In this document: piece by piece, positions 42,287-51,519 of the stretch
Position numbering within the stretch: the stretch's first letter is position 1
Layout of the letters: every line of letters starts with the position of its first letter
The notes under the pieces: generated by a model
Databases searched by the model: none
Told to the model about the DNA's origin: nothing
The model's input: the letters and a program-made list of their open reading frames with translations, nothing else
Position numbers and translations under genes: made by a program
Origin: Acidobacteriota bacterium
Lineage (GTDB): Bacteria; Acidobacteriota; Vicinamibacteria; Vicinamibacterales; UBA823
Assembly: GCA_002730525.1 (NCBI GenBank)
Contig: PCAK01000040.1
Coordinates: 219,256-283,255, forward strand
Direction of reading: 5' to 3'
DNA: 64,000 bases

Positions 42287-44579
42287 GAATCGTACCAGGC
42301 CTGCATACCGGATCATCGGGAAGGCGGCTCCGCGGCCAGACGCCTGGGCAAAAGTGTTCGGCGACACGGCGTACGCCCATGACTACACAGTGCCGGGGAT
42401 GCTCTGCGCGAAGGTGCTGAGGAGCCGCCACCCCGCCGCGCGGGTCCTGTCCATCGACACCGGTGACGCAGAGAAGCTGCCCGGCGTCGACGCGGTCTTG
42501 ACCGCCAAGGATGTGCCGAACAACGAGACGGCCACGCGGTTCGGACAGACCCATCAGGTGGGCGGGTTCGAGGGGCTCTACCGGGTCCTGGCCGAGAAGA
42601 AGATCCGATTCAAGGGCGAAGCGGTTGCGCTGGTCGCGGCGACGAGTGAGGCGGTCGCCGAGGAGGCGCTCGGTCTCATTCACGTGGAGTACGAACCGCT
42701 CGAAGGCGTCTTCGATCCGGTCGAGGCGAAGCAGGCCGGAGCCTACCAGGTCGGGGAAGACGAGAGTAACGTCATTTGCAGCTACAAGGTCAGAAAGGGT
42801 GACGTCGAGGAGGGGTTCAAGCTGGCTGATGTCGTGGTCGAACAGACCTACCGGGTGCCGATGGTGGACCATGCCTATCTGGAGCCGGAATCCGGCGTGG
42901 CCTGGCTGGATCAGGACGGCGTGATCACCATTCGATCCGCCACTCAGGTCATCGAGCACTTCAGGGGAATCGCCGATGTCTTGGGCGTGTCGCACAACCG
43001 GGTCCGGATCATCGCCCCGATGCTCGGCGGCGGCTTCGGCGGCAAGGAAGACATCACGGTCGAGACCTACCTGGCGCTACTCGTGTGGAAGACCCGAAAG
43101 CCCGTATCGCTGACCTACACGCGGGAAGAGTCCATTCGCTCCCACGGCAAGCGCCATCCCTACGTCATGAGGTACAAGACCGGCGCCACCAAGGCCGGCA
43201 AGCTGGTGGCCCTGGAGGCGGAACTGACGTCCGATGCCGGGGGCTACGTGTACCTGAGTCCCTGGGTTCTTCTGTATTCCACGGTCGGCGCCACCGGGCC
43301 CTACGACATTCCCCACGTCAAGGTCGATTCCGAGACGGTGCTCACCAACAACACGTTCAGCAGTGCGAACCGCGGGTTCGGTGCTCCGCAGGTCTGTTTC
43401 GCGTGCGAGAGCCAGCTGGATGAGCTTGCCAAGCAACTTGGCCTCTCGCCGCTCGAGATCCGTCGTAAGAACTATCTTCGTACTGGGGATGCGCTGGCGA
43501 CCGGGCGGGTCCTCGAGCACAGTGTCGAGACCGAGCAGACGGCCGACAGGGCCCTGGAGGCGCTCGGTGAACCCTCCGGACCCAGTTCGCCAACCGAGAG
43601 AATCGGCCGGGGCATCGCCTCCAGCATGACGAGCTACGGCCGAATGACCTTCCTGCACGACACATCCAGAGCGCTGGTCAGCATCGAGATGGACGGGAGC
43701 GTCTCTGTCAGGTGCGGCCTGCAGGATGTTGGCGGCGGTCAAGCATCCTCCTTGGCACAGATCGCCGCGGAGGTCCTCGGGGTTCCCATGGAGGACGTCA
43801 CCGTCTACGTCGGGGATTCGGCCTTGACGCCACTGGCCGGGACTACCACCGCGACGCGGCTGCTCTACATGTCGGGCAACGCCACCAAGAAGGCGGCGAC
43901 GGCGGTGCGTCACAGCCTGGTGAAGAAGGCGGCCGACCTGTTGGATGTCGACCCGGAAGAGCTGGCCATGGGGGATCGACAGATCTATTCCGCAGGCGAC
44001 CCCGACCGTGCCGTGGCCCTGGAACGCGTCGTCAAGGCCTGCGCGGCGGATGGGATCCCCCTGTACGACGTGGCACAGTTCAATGCTCCAGCCCGCGAAC
44101 TGATCGACTTCCAGACCGGCCAGGGACAGGTGTTTCCCGATTTCACCTTTGGCACGCAGGCCATGGAAGTATCGGTGGACATCGAGACGGGCGCCGTGAA
44201 GGTGCTCAAGATCGTTTCCTGCTACGACGTCGGTCAGGCCATCAACACCTTGAGTGCCGAGGGGCAACTGCACGGCGGGGCGTTGTACGGCTTGGGCTAC
44301 GGAATGATGGAAGAGGTAGTCCTGGACAAGGGGAACACGCTGACCCCTTCATTCGCCGAGTATCTCATTCCCAGTGCCGTCGATGTTCCCGATGTCAAGA
44401 CGATCATGATCGAATCCGGCGGCGGTGTCGGGCCGTTCGGTGCCAAGGGATTGGGGGAACCGTCCTGCGTCCCGGCGGCGGCGGCGTTTGCCAACGCAGT
44501 CAGCGACGCCATCGGCGCTCGAGTGTGCGACCTGCCGGTGACACCCGAGAGGATCTTGAAGGCCTTGGGAAGATTCTGA
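42279..44579 (+). CDS. Molybdenum hydroxylase large subunit, set B (xanthine dehydrogenase family)
   Basis: A catalytic subunit of 766 residues with canonical motifs: LGGGFGGKED, ANRGFGAPQ with the substrate-side Arg, and GPFGAKGLGEPSC with the catalytic Glu. Unlike set A, this one looks like a standard heterocycle or aldehyde hydroxylase. The ATG overlaps the small-subunit gene by eight bases. Together the two sets could hydroxylate two positions of the same ring in succession, as in nicotinate or purine breakdown. Confidence 0.93.
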   Translation: MPENRTRPAYRIIGKAAPRPDAWAKVFGDTAYAHDYTVPGMLCAKVLRSRHPAARVLSIDTGDAEKLPGVDAVLTAKDVPNNETATRFGQTHQVGGFEGLYRVLAEKKIRFKGEAVALVAATSEAVAEEALGLIHVEYEPLEGVFDPVEAKQAGAYQVGEDESNVICSYKVRKGDVEEGFKLADVVVEQTYRVPMVDHAYLEPESGVAWLDQDGVITIRSATQVIEHFRGIADVLGVSHNRVRIIAPMLGGGFGGKEDITVETYLALLVWKTRKPVSLTYTREESIRSHGKRHPYVMRYKTGATKAGKLVALEAELTSDAGGYVYLSPWVLLYSTVGATGPYDIPHVKVDSETVLTNNTFSSANRGFGAPQVCFACESQLDELAKQLGLSPLEIRRKNYLRTGDALATGRVLEHSVETEQTADRALEALGEPSGPSSPTERIGRGIASSMTSYGRMTFLHDTSRALVSIEMDGSVSVRCGLQDVGGGQASSLAQIAAEVLGVPMEDVTVYVGDSALTPLAGTTTATRLLYMSGNATKKAATAVRHSLVKKAADLLDVDPEELAMGDRQIYSAGDPDRAVALERVVKACAADGIPLYDVAQFNAPARELIDFQTGQGQVFPDFTFGTQAMEVSVDIETGAVKVLKIVSCYDVGQAINTLSAEGQLHGGALYGLGYGMMEEVVLDKGNTLTPSFAEYLIPSAVDVPDVKTIMIESGGGVGPFGAKGLGEPSCVPAAAAFANAVSDAIGARVCDLPVTPERILKALGRF

Positions 44580-44592
44580 CCCTTGTGACGTC

Positions 44593-45267
44593 ATGAGCAA
44601 GAAGCTCGGCATCGTCACCATCGGGCAGTCTCCCCGGACAGACGTCGTGCCGGAGATGACCCCGTTTCTCGGCGACGGTGTGGAGATCGTGGAACGCGGC
44701 GCGCTCGATGGACTGACGCTGAACGAGGTTGAGGAGTGCCACCCGGAACATGGGATGGCGCACCTGGTCAGCCGGATGCGGGACGGTACCGAAGTGGTCG
44801 TTGCCAAGGAGAAGTTGCTTCCCAGAATTGAACGCGCCATCGAGGACCTCGACAGCCAACGGGTCTCCGCCATCTTGCTGCTCTGCCTCGGAGACTTTCC
44901 CCGATTCCGATCTTCCTGTCTGCTCGTCGAGGCCCAACGGATCGTGGATCGGTGCGTCGACGGACTGGTGGGCGAGACCGACCACCTGGGAATCCTGATT
45001 CCCATTCCGGAGCAGGAGGCGTGGGTCCGGAACACCTTCTCCCGGATGACCCCCCAGATCACGGTCGCCGATGCGTCTCCTTATGCCGACCGAGACCGGC
45101 TCTCCCGGGCGGGCGCGATGCTCAGCGAGGCGAACTGCGATCTGATCTTGATGTACTGCATGGGATTCAACCGACGAGCAGCCGGCGACATCAGGCGAGT
45201 AACCGGCAAGCCTGTCGTGCTCTCGAGTTCCCTTGTCGCTCGGACGCTGGGCGAGTTGCTCGAGTAG
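44593..45267 (+). CDS. aroM: AroM family protein
   Basis: A 224-residue soluble protein like AroM of E. coli, with LGIVTIGQSPRTD at the N-terminus and a C-terminal VLSSSLVARTLGELL typical of the family. AroM proteins have a fold related to Asp/Glu racemases, and their function is not established. It lies between molybdenum hydroxylases and amidohydrolases, a setting where racemase or hydantoin-racemase-like activity would make sense. That activity is an inference. Confidence 0.85.
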   Translation: MSKKLGIVTIGQSPRTDVVPEMTPFLGDGVEIVERGALDGLTLNEVEECHPEHGMAHLVSRMRDGTEVVVAKEKLLPRIERAIEDLDSQRVSAILLLCLGDFPRFRSSCLLVEAQRIVDRCVDGLVGETDHLGILIPIPEQEAWVRNTFSRMTPQITVADASPYADRDRLSRAGAMLSEANCDLILMYCMGFNRRAAGDIRRVTGKPVVLSSSLVARTLGELLE

Positions 45268-45332
45268 AACGGCCGAGAAGACGTCCTCGTGGAACCCACG
45301 CCGATGACACGCAGCATCAGCAGGTGCCGACC

Positions 45333-46706
45333 GTGAGCAAGAAGGCCGACACGGCGATCAAGAACGGGGTTCTGGTCACCAGTCGTGAACTCAAGCGTGC
45401 CGACATCTACATCAAAGACGGCTTGGTGGACAGCATCGAGAGTCCCGATCACGATCGGTCCGCCTTCAAGGTCATCGACGCGTCGGAAAAACTGATTCTG
45501 CCCGGTATCATCGACGCCCACCTTCATCCGGTCTATGCCGACCGGATCGACACACTATCCAAGGCAGCCGCCGTCGACGGCATCACGACCATCATTCCGT
45601 ATATCGGCGCCGTGAAAGCCTGGGGAGCCACCGGCGGGTTGCTGGATGCAATCGGCGATTTCATCGAGGAAGGGGAACGCACATCGGTCATCGACTTCGG
45701 GATCCACGGCGCGCTCATGCAGCACGATGTCGACGACGCGAGCGCGACGATTCCCAAGTCGGTGGCCAGAGGAATCGTCTCGTTCAAGGTGTTCATGGCC
45801 TACAAGAAGCGCGGCATGAAGCTGGAGGACGATGACATTCTGAAGATCATGAATCTGGCGGCGGCGAACAACGCGCTGCTGGCCGCCCACGCCGAGAATG
45901 GCGCGGTCATCGATTTTCTCGAGACCGCCTTCATCGCCGAGGGCAAGGTATCTCCCGAGTATCATGGTCGCTCGCACCCCGGATTGTGCGAGGCCGAAGC
46001 AATCTTCCGGTTGCTCATGCTCGGGACAGTCGCCGCCTGCCCCGTCTACATTCCCCACATCAGTGCGAAGGAGTCCCTCGACGTCGTGCGACAGTTCAAG
46101 CGCTGGGGAGGGCTCGAGTTCTACACGGAAACCTGTCCGCACTACCTGACCCTGACAGAAGCCGACATGTCCAGGTGGGGTTCCCTTGCGAAGATGTCGC
46201 CGCCCCTGAGGGGACGAGACGATGTTCAAGCGTTGTGGCAGGCGCTGCACGAGGGACTCATCGACGTCGTTGGCTCCGACCATGCCGGCCACACCACGGC
46301 AGCCAACCAACCGCTCCAGGACCGGATCTTTGATGCCCCGAACGGGATCCCGGGATTGGATACGGTCTTCAAGGTCGTGTACGAAGAAGGTGTCAACCAG
46401 GGCAGGATCACGCTGAGCCGCCTGGTCGAAGTCATGTGCGAGAAGCCCGCCAAGATTTTCGGTCTCTACCCCAGGAAGGGGACCGTCGCGGAAGGGGGGG
46501 ACGCCGACATCGTCCTCTTCGATCCGGCAGCGGCCACGATCATCAAGGCTCAGCACCCTCTGCTCAACGTCGACTACAGCGTGTACGAAGGGCGAAGCTG
46601 CCTTGGCGCTCCGGTCATGGTGATGCAGCGTGGTCGGATCTTGATGGAAGACGGCGAGCTGAAAGGCACACCGGGCTTGGGCAGGTTCGTTTCTGGGACG
46701 AGATAG
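45333..46706 (+). CDS. Dihydropyrimidinase/hydantoinase-type cyclic amidohydrolase
   Basis: A 457-residue binuclear-metal amidohydrolase. The ligand set is complete: DAHLHP, SFKVFMAYKK with the Lys expected to be carboxylated, AHAENG, HISAKES, and SDHAGHT in place of the common GTDHAPH. ETCPHYLTL and AKMSPPLR are hydantoinase/allantoinase landmarks. It would hydrolyse a cyclic amide, imide or ureide, for instance a ring lactam formed by the molybdenum hydroxylases. GTG 45333 is the chosen start; GTG 45324 is also possible. Confidence 0.9.
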   Translation: MSKKADTAIKNGVLVTSRELKRADIYIKDGLVDSIESPDHDRSAFKVIDASEKLILPGIIDAHLHPVYADRIDTLSKAAAVDGITTIIPYIGAVKAWGATGGLLDAIGDFIEEGERTSVIDFGIHGALMQHDVDDASATIPKSVARGIVSFKVFMAYKKRGMKLEDDDILKIMNLAAANNALLAAHAENGAVIDFLETAFIAEGKVSPEYHGRSHPGLCEAEAIFRLLMLGTVAACPVYIPHISAKESLDVVRQFKRWGGLEFYTETCPHYLTLTEADMSRWGSLAKMSPPLRGRDDVQALWQALHEGLIDVVGSDHAGHTTAANQPLQDRIFDAPNGIPGLDTVFKVVYEEGVNQGRITLSRLVEVMCEKPAKIFGLYPRKGTVAEGGDADIVLFDPAAATIIKAQHPLLNVDYSVYEGRSCLGAPVMVMQRGRILMEDGELKGTPGLGRFVSGTR

Positions 46707-46718
46707 GGCGGTGAACAC

Positions 46719-48158
46719 GTGCCTCATCGATACGACCTCATTCTGAAGAGCGGCACCGTGATCGACCCGCGCAATCAGCGTCATGGCGTCATGGATGTCG
46801 CCGTGGCGGAGGGGCGCATCGCCGAGGTCGGGCCCGACCTCGATTCCCGGAGTGCTGCGGAGTGCGTCGACGTGGCCGGGTCACTCGTGCTGCCCGGCAT
46901 CATCGATCTGCATGTCCACGCGTCTTCCTGGCTTGGTGGCAAGTTCGGACACAGGATGATGGCGTTGGCCGGGGTGACGACCGCGTTGGATCTGTCGGGG
47001 CCGATGGAAAGCGTGCTGGAGATCGCCAGGGATCACGGGGCCGGGTTGAGTCTCGCCTGTCTGGAGGCTGTGCGTCCCGGCTACACGGTCAAGGGTGCAG
47101 ACCCGGACAGGCCGGAGCTGGAGGGCATGCTCCGAGATTCTCTACAGAAGGGCGCCTACGGCTTGAAGATCCTGGGTGGGCATTATCCGCTGACGCCGGA
47201 GGCCACGCGCCGGGCCATTGAGGCAGCGCATCGACAGAACGCCTACCTGGCGTTCCATGCCGGCACGCTGAACACCAAGTCGAACATCGAAGGTTTTCAC
47301 GAAGCGATTGAGTTGATTCAGGATCTCCCGGTACATCTGGCCCACATCAACAGCTACTGCCGCGGCGCGGTCAGGCCGTGCATCGGCGAGACCGAGGAAG
47401 CGATTCAGGCGCTCGAGCAACACCCGATGATTTGCTCCGAATCGTACCTGTCTCCGATCAACGGAACCAGCGCCAAGTGTTCATCCGGAGTTCCCGAGAG
47501 CGACGTGACGAAGTCGTGTCTGGACACCGGAGGATTCCCGGCAACCGAGGCAGGCTTGAAGGATGCGATCGTGGCCGGGTGGGCTCAGATCAATCTTGAA
47601 TCGGACGACCAGGTCGTTCTTGCTGTCGGGGATGAGGCGGTTGAGTGGTGGCGGGGCCGCGGCACCGATACGACCGTGAGCTTCAGCGTCAACCCGGACA
47701 GTCCGAGACTTCGCCTGGCTTCGGCGAAGCGCGAGACGGGGGATTTCGTCGTGGACTGCATCAGCACCGACGGAGGCGGCATTCCGAGGAATGTGACCGT
47801 GGAAATGGGACTGGCGCTCGTGAAGCTCCAAGCTTTCACCGTGACGGAGTTTGCCAGCAAGACCAGCGCAAATCCGGCGATGATCCTTGGTCTCGAGAAC
47901 AAGGGGCACCTTGGGGTCGGGGCCGATGCCGACATCTCCGTGCTGAGCCTGGAGACTCAGAAACCGGTTCTCAGCGTCGCCAACGGCGAGATCATCGTGC
48001 GGAACGGCCGCGCGTCCGGCCGAAGCACCCGGATCATCACCACGCCGGCGGGTCGAGCCAGCGTTGAAGCTCACGGACTGGAGCCCCTCGTCGTCGACCC
48101 GGCTGACGCACCGGTGTGCCGCAGGGATTCCCTGACCGGCCAGCCTCCCGAGCGCTGA
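46719..48158 (+). CDS. Amidohydrolase, D-aminoacylase/dihydroorotase-like
   Basis: A 479-residue cytoplasmic metal-dependent hydrolase. Metal-site motifs: DLHVHASSW, GAYGLKILGGH with a candidate bridging Lys, AFHAGT, LAHINSY, and DCISTDGGG. The C-terminal small beta domain (GHLGVGADADISVLSL) is typical of this superfamily. It differs clearly from the gene before it, so the two probably act in succession: ring opening, then hydrolysis of the linear amide or carbamoyl product. A GTG start lies 12 bases after the previous stop. Confidence 0.87.
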   Translation: MPHRYDLILKSGTVIDPRNQRHGVMDVAVAEGRIAEVGPDLDSRSAAECVDVAGSLVLPGIIDLHVHASSWLGGKFGHRMMALAGVTTALDLSGPMESVLEIARDHGAGLSLACLEAVRPGYTVKGADPDRPELEGMLRDSLQKGAYGLKILGGHYPLTPEATRRAIEAAHRQNAYLAFHAGTLNTKSNIEGFHEAIELIQDLPVHLAHINSYCRGAVRPCIGETEEAIQALEQHPMICSESYLSPINGTSAKCSSGVPESDVTKSCLDTGGFPATEAGLKDAIVAGWAQINLESDDQVVLAVGDEAVEWWRGRGTDTTVSFSVNPDSPRLRLASAKRETGDFVVDCISTDGGGIPRNVTVEMGLALVKLQAFTVTEFASKTSANPAMILGLENKGHLGVGADADISVLSLETQKPVLSVANGEIIVRNGRASGRSTRIITTPAGRASVEAHGLEPLVVDPADAPVCRRDSLTGQPPER

Positions 48159-48160
48159 TC

Positions 48161-48376
48161 GTGCAGCGCTACGCCACTCGGCTCGTCATCCTGAGTTTCG
48201 TCGTCCAGTTCCTGGCCGCCATGTGGCCGGTGTATCCGGTGTTCAATCGGATCCGCCCGTTCGTGTTCGGCATTCCTTTCTCATTCTTCTATGCGACGAG
48301 CCTGATGGCGCTGTCCTTCGTGACGCTACTGGCGTTCCATCTCTGGTGGGATCGGTCTGACGACGAGCCACGCTGA
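48161..48376 (+). CDS. DUF3311-like small membrane protein (second copy)
   Basis: A 71-residue protein with two membrane segments and the family-like loop VFGIPFSFFY. Its last base is shared with the ATG of the next symporter, exactly as in the pair at 25043-26775. The GTG start two bases after the amidohydrolase stop is a choice; an earlier GTG (48116) would overlap that gene. Confidence 0.68.
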   Translation: MQRYATRLVILSFVVQFLAAMWPVYPVFNRIRPFVFGIPFSFFYATSLMALSFVTLLAFHLWWDRSDDEPR

Positions 48377-49842
48377 TGGAATCCTGGGTCATCGTCTTGC
48401 TCGTGACGGTCGGGTACCTCGTGCTCTCCCTCGCCGTCGGCCTGGCGTCCGCCGGCAAGGCGTCCGCGGGATCCGAAGGCTACGTCGCCGGTGACCGCAC
48501 CTTCGGGTTCCTGGTGATGTACTTCGTCATGGGCGCCTCGGTCTTCAGTGCGTTCACGTTTCTGGGCGGTCCCGGCTGGGCGTACTCGCGGGGCGCAGCC
48601 GCCTTCTACCTCCTGGGATTCCTCTCGATCGGCCTGGTGCCGACCTACTTCTTCGGCCCGCGCGTGGCCCGACTCGGACGCAAGTTCGGCTACGTGACGC
48701 AAGCCCAGTTGTTCGCCCATCGCTACGAGAGCCGCTACATTCCACCGGTGCTCGCGCTCATCAGCCTGGTGGCGTTCGTGCCGTACCTGACGCTCCAGAT
48801 GGAGGGCGCCGGCTACGTCTTCTCGGTGCTCACGGAAGGTCGGATGCCGGAGTGGGCGGGCGCTGGCGTCACCTACGGCGTCGTGCTAATCTACGTCTTT
48901 CGCAGCGGCGTCATCGGCGTGGCCTGGACGAACACGTTCCAGGGGGTGCTGATGATGGCGCTCGCTTGGGGTCTGGGCCTCTATCTTCCTTACAGGCTGC
49001 ATGGTGGCATCGGCCCGATGTTCGCGCGTCTCGCCGACACGGTGCCGGCCATGCTCACCGTGCCTGGCCTCGATGCGGCCGGCGACCCGTGGACGTGGGG
49101 CGCGTACTCGAGCTCGGTCGCCGTGTCTGCGTTCGGCTTCAGCGTCTGGCCGCACTACTTCATGAAGATCTACACTGCCCGCAGCATCCGCACGTTGAAG
49201 CAGACGGTCGTCTTCTTCCCGACGTTCGGGTTCTTTCTGCTGCCGATCATGTTCATTGGGTTCTCGGGAGTACTCGCGTTTCCCGACGTCACGCCGGCTG
49301 ACACGATCCTGCCGACGATTGTGACCTCCATGGATCTCCCGCCGCTCGTCGTCGGTCTCTTCTGCGCCGGCGCACTGGCCGCGTCGATGTCGTCGGGCGA
49401 TGCCATCGTCCACGCGGCGTCGGCCGTGGTGGTCAAGGACTTCTACAAGGTACTGGTGAGACCGGACATCGACGATCGGCGCGAGACCTGGCTGATCAAG
49501 GTGATGGTCGTCGTGATCGGCGCGGTGGCCTACTACTTCGCCATCTATTCCGAACTGTCGCTCGTGCTGCTCCTGCTGCTCTCGTACGGGGCGCTCGCGC
49601 AGATCTTCCCGGCGGTGCTGGCGGCGCTGTACTGGCGACGGTCGACACCGGCCGGCGTGCTCGGCGGCCTTCTCGCCGGGTGCCTCGTCACGCTCGTCTG
49701 GAACCTCTTTCCGGCGCTGCAGTGGCTGGACATTCACCCTGGCATTTGGGGGCTCGCCGTGAACGTGACCGTCATGGTCGTCATGTCGTTCGCCACGCCT
49801 CCGATGAGCGAGGAGCACGTGGGCACGTTCGTCAACGCTTGA
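48376..49842 (+). CDS. Sodium:solute symporter (SSS family), DUF3311-paired (second)
   Basis: A polytopic protein of 488 residues. GYVAGDRTFG follows TM1, VFSAFTFLGGPGWAYSRG is the TM2 region, and FCAGALAASMSSGDAIVHAAS is the conserved Ser-rich helix (landmarks only). It is paired with the small protein upstream. The most probable cargo is the heterocycle or acid processed by the hydroxylases and amidohydrolases of this operon. Confidence 0.9.
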   Translation: MESWVIVLLVTVGYLVLSLAVGLASAGKASAGSEGYVAGDRTFGFLVMYFVMGASVFSAFTFLGGPGWAYSRGAAAFYLLGFLSIGLVPTYFFGPRVARLGRKFGYVTQAQLFAHRYESRYIPPVLALISLVAFVPYLTLQMEGAGYVFSVLTEGRMPEWAGAGVTYGVVLIYVFRSGVIGVAWTNTFQGVLMMALAWGLGLYLPYRLHGGIGPMFARLADTVPAMLTVPGLDAAGDPWTWGAYSSSVAVSAFGFSVWPHYFMKIYTARSIRTLKQTVVFFPTFGFFLLPIMFIGFSGVLAFPDVTPADTILPTIVTSMDLPPLVVGLFCAGALAASMSSGDAIVHAASAVVVKDFYKVLVRPDIDDRRETWLIKVMVVVIGAVAYYFAIYSELSLVLLLLLSYGALAQIFPAVLAALYWRRSTPAGVLGGLLAGCLVTLVWNLFPALQWLDIHPGIWGLAVNVTVMVVMSFATPPMSEEHVGTFVNA

Positions 49843-49856
49843 CCGAGGGAGCGCGC

Positions 49857-50837
49857 ATGAGAATCGACATGCACAACCACGTCTTTCCGAAGGCGTACGT
49901 CGCGCGCTTGGCGACGGTGGGCAAAGGGTACGCCGTGACCCATGACTCGGAGGGCGACACGATCGTCACCAAGGACGGGGCCAGGTTTCTCACGATCACC
50001 CCGCCGATGGCGGACCCGGACGCGCGCCTGGCCGACATGGATAGGGCGGGCGTGGACATTCAAGCCCTGTCCCTCTCGGCGCCCAGCGTGTACTTCGCGG
50101 ATCCCGAGGACAGCCTGGAACTGGCGCAGCTGATCAATGACGAGGAGGCAGCGATGTGCCGGCGCCATCCCGATCGGTTCGTCGGTCTGGCCACCGTGCC
50201 CCTGAACCACCCGGACTACGCACTCCAGGAGCTCGACCGGGCGCTCGGTGATCTCGACATGCGCGGCATCATTCTCGGATCCAACATCGACGGCAAGCGA
50301 CTCGACGACGAGCACTTCCGCCCGTTCTTCGAGGAGGCTAATCGGCGCAAGCTCCTGATCTTCATCCATCCGATGACCCCGCCGAGTGTCGAGGCGACGA
50401 GCGCCTACACGCTGACACCGCTGGTCGGCTTCCTGTTCGACACCACGCTGGCCGCCGCGCGCCTGGTCTTCAGCGGAATGTGTGACGAGCTGCCTGACAT
50501 CCGCTGGGTCTTGGGCCACCTCGGTGGCGCCGTCCCGTACCTCTGGGAGCGGCTCGACTCCGGCTACCGGGCCTACCCGGCCTGCCGCGAACGGATCTCC
50601 AAGCCGCCGTCGGCCTACCTGCGGCACTTCTACTACGACACCGTGTCGTTCCACGCGCCGTCGTTGATCTGCGCCCACCAGACCGTCGGGGCAGAGCGCA
50701 TGGTGCTGGGCAGCGATTATCCGCACGTGATCGGTGACCTGCCCGGCGCCGTGACGAGCGTCGAGGGATTGAGTCTCGCAGAATCCGAGAAGGAGAAGAT
50801 CCTGTCCGGCAACGCGCGGATGCTCCTGGGCTTGTAG
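49857..50837 (+). CDS. Amidohydrolase/decarboxylase of the ACMSD family
   Basis: A TIM-barrel protein of 326 residues (PF04909). Motifs: DMHNHVFP at the N-terminus, LIFIHPMTPP, VLGHLGGAVPYLWERLD, and VLGSDYPHVIGDL. This combination is typical of ACMSD, resorcylate decarboxylase and related enzymes that act on aromatic or ring-cleaved acids. GAGGGAG precedes the ATG. It follows the symporter by 14 bases and may act on the ring-cleavage product of the LigB-type enzyme. Confidence 0.88.
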   Translation: MRIDMHNHVFPKAYVARLATVGKGYAVTHDSEGDTIVTKDGARFLTITPPMADPDARLADMDRAGVDIQALSLSAPSVYFADPEDSLELAQLINDEEAAMCRRHPDRFVGLATVPLNHPDYALQELDRALGDLDMRGIILGSNIDGKRLDDEHFRPFFEEANRRKLLIFIHPMTPPSVEATSAYTLTPLVGFLFDTTLAAARLVFSGMCDELPDIRWVLGHLGGAVPYLWERLDSGYRAYPACRERISKPPSAYLRHFYYDTVSFHAPSLICAHQTVGAERMVLGSDYPHVIGDLPGAVTSVEGLSLAESEKEKILSGNARMLLGL

Positions 50838-50903
50838 ATCGAGATATGCTATTCGAGTGAGCCTCCGGGGGTTGCACCTGCGTCGCGAGAAGGGAGTTGC
50901 GCG

Positions 50904-51512
50904 TTGAGATACGGCATGGTGATCGACTTGAAGCGCTGCGTCGGCTGCTACGGCTGCCAGACGTCGTGCAAGGCGGAGCACGGCACTCCGCCCGGCGTGC
51001 TGTTCGCCCGCGTGCTGAAGCGTGAGCTCGGGACGTTTCCGAACACCCGCATGGTCTTTCTGCCGGTCCTCTGCTCGCATTGCGACGATGCGCCGTGCGT
51101 CGATGTGTGTCCGACCGGCGCCAGTCACTACCGAGAGGCTGGCATCGTCGACATCGACAAGGATACGTGCGTCGGATGCCGTGCGTGCATGCAGGCGTGT
51201 CCGTACGCCGCGCGCTACTACAACGACGAGCAGCGCGGCTACTACGGCGGCCAGGGACTCACGCCCTACGAGGAGGCGCGCTACGCAGAGCAGAACTGCG
51301 ACGTCGTCATGAAGTGCAACTTCTGCATCGATCGCGTCAATGAGGGGCTCGAGCCGGCGTGCGTCGTCAACTGCGCTGCGCGGGCGAGGACGTTCGGCGA
51401 TCTCGAGGACCCGACCAGTGTCGTGTCACGCTTGATTCGCCAGCGCGGCGGTCAGCAACTCCAGCCTGAGGCGGGCACGAATCCGTCCGTCTACTACTTG
51501 CCGCCGGAGTGA
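50904..51512 (+). CDS. DmsB/PadC-type 4x[4Fe-4S] electron-transfer subunit
   Basis: An iron-sulfur subunit of 202 residues for a membrane-linked molybdopterin enzyme. Cluster motifs in order: CVGCYGCQTSC, CSHCDDAPCVDVCP, CVGCRACMQACP, and CNFC with a later Cys pair. The N-terminus (MRYGMVIDLKRCVGC) and the TPPGV segment resemble PadC of phenylacetyl-CoA:acceptor oxidoreductase, but also general DmsB/NrfC proteins. The TTG start at 50904 has AGGGAG seven bases upstream. The membrane anchor follows at once. Confidence 0.88.
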   Translation: MRYGMVIDLKRCVGCYGCQTSCKAEHGTPPGVLFARVLKRELGTFPNTRMVFLPVLCSHCDDAPCVDVCPTGASHYREAGIVDIDKDTCVGCRACMQACPYAARYYNDEQRGYYGGQGLTPYEEARYAEQNCDVVMKCNFCIDRVNEGLEPACVVNCAARARTFGDLEDPTSVVSRLIRQRGGQQLQPEAGTNPSVYYLPPE

Positions 51513-51519
51513 GGGACGA

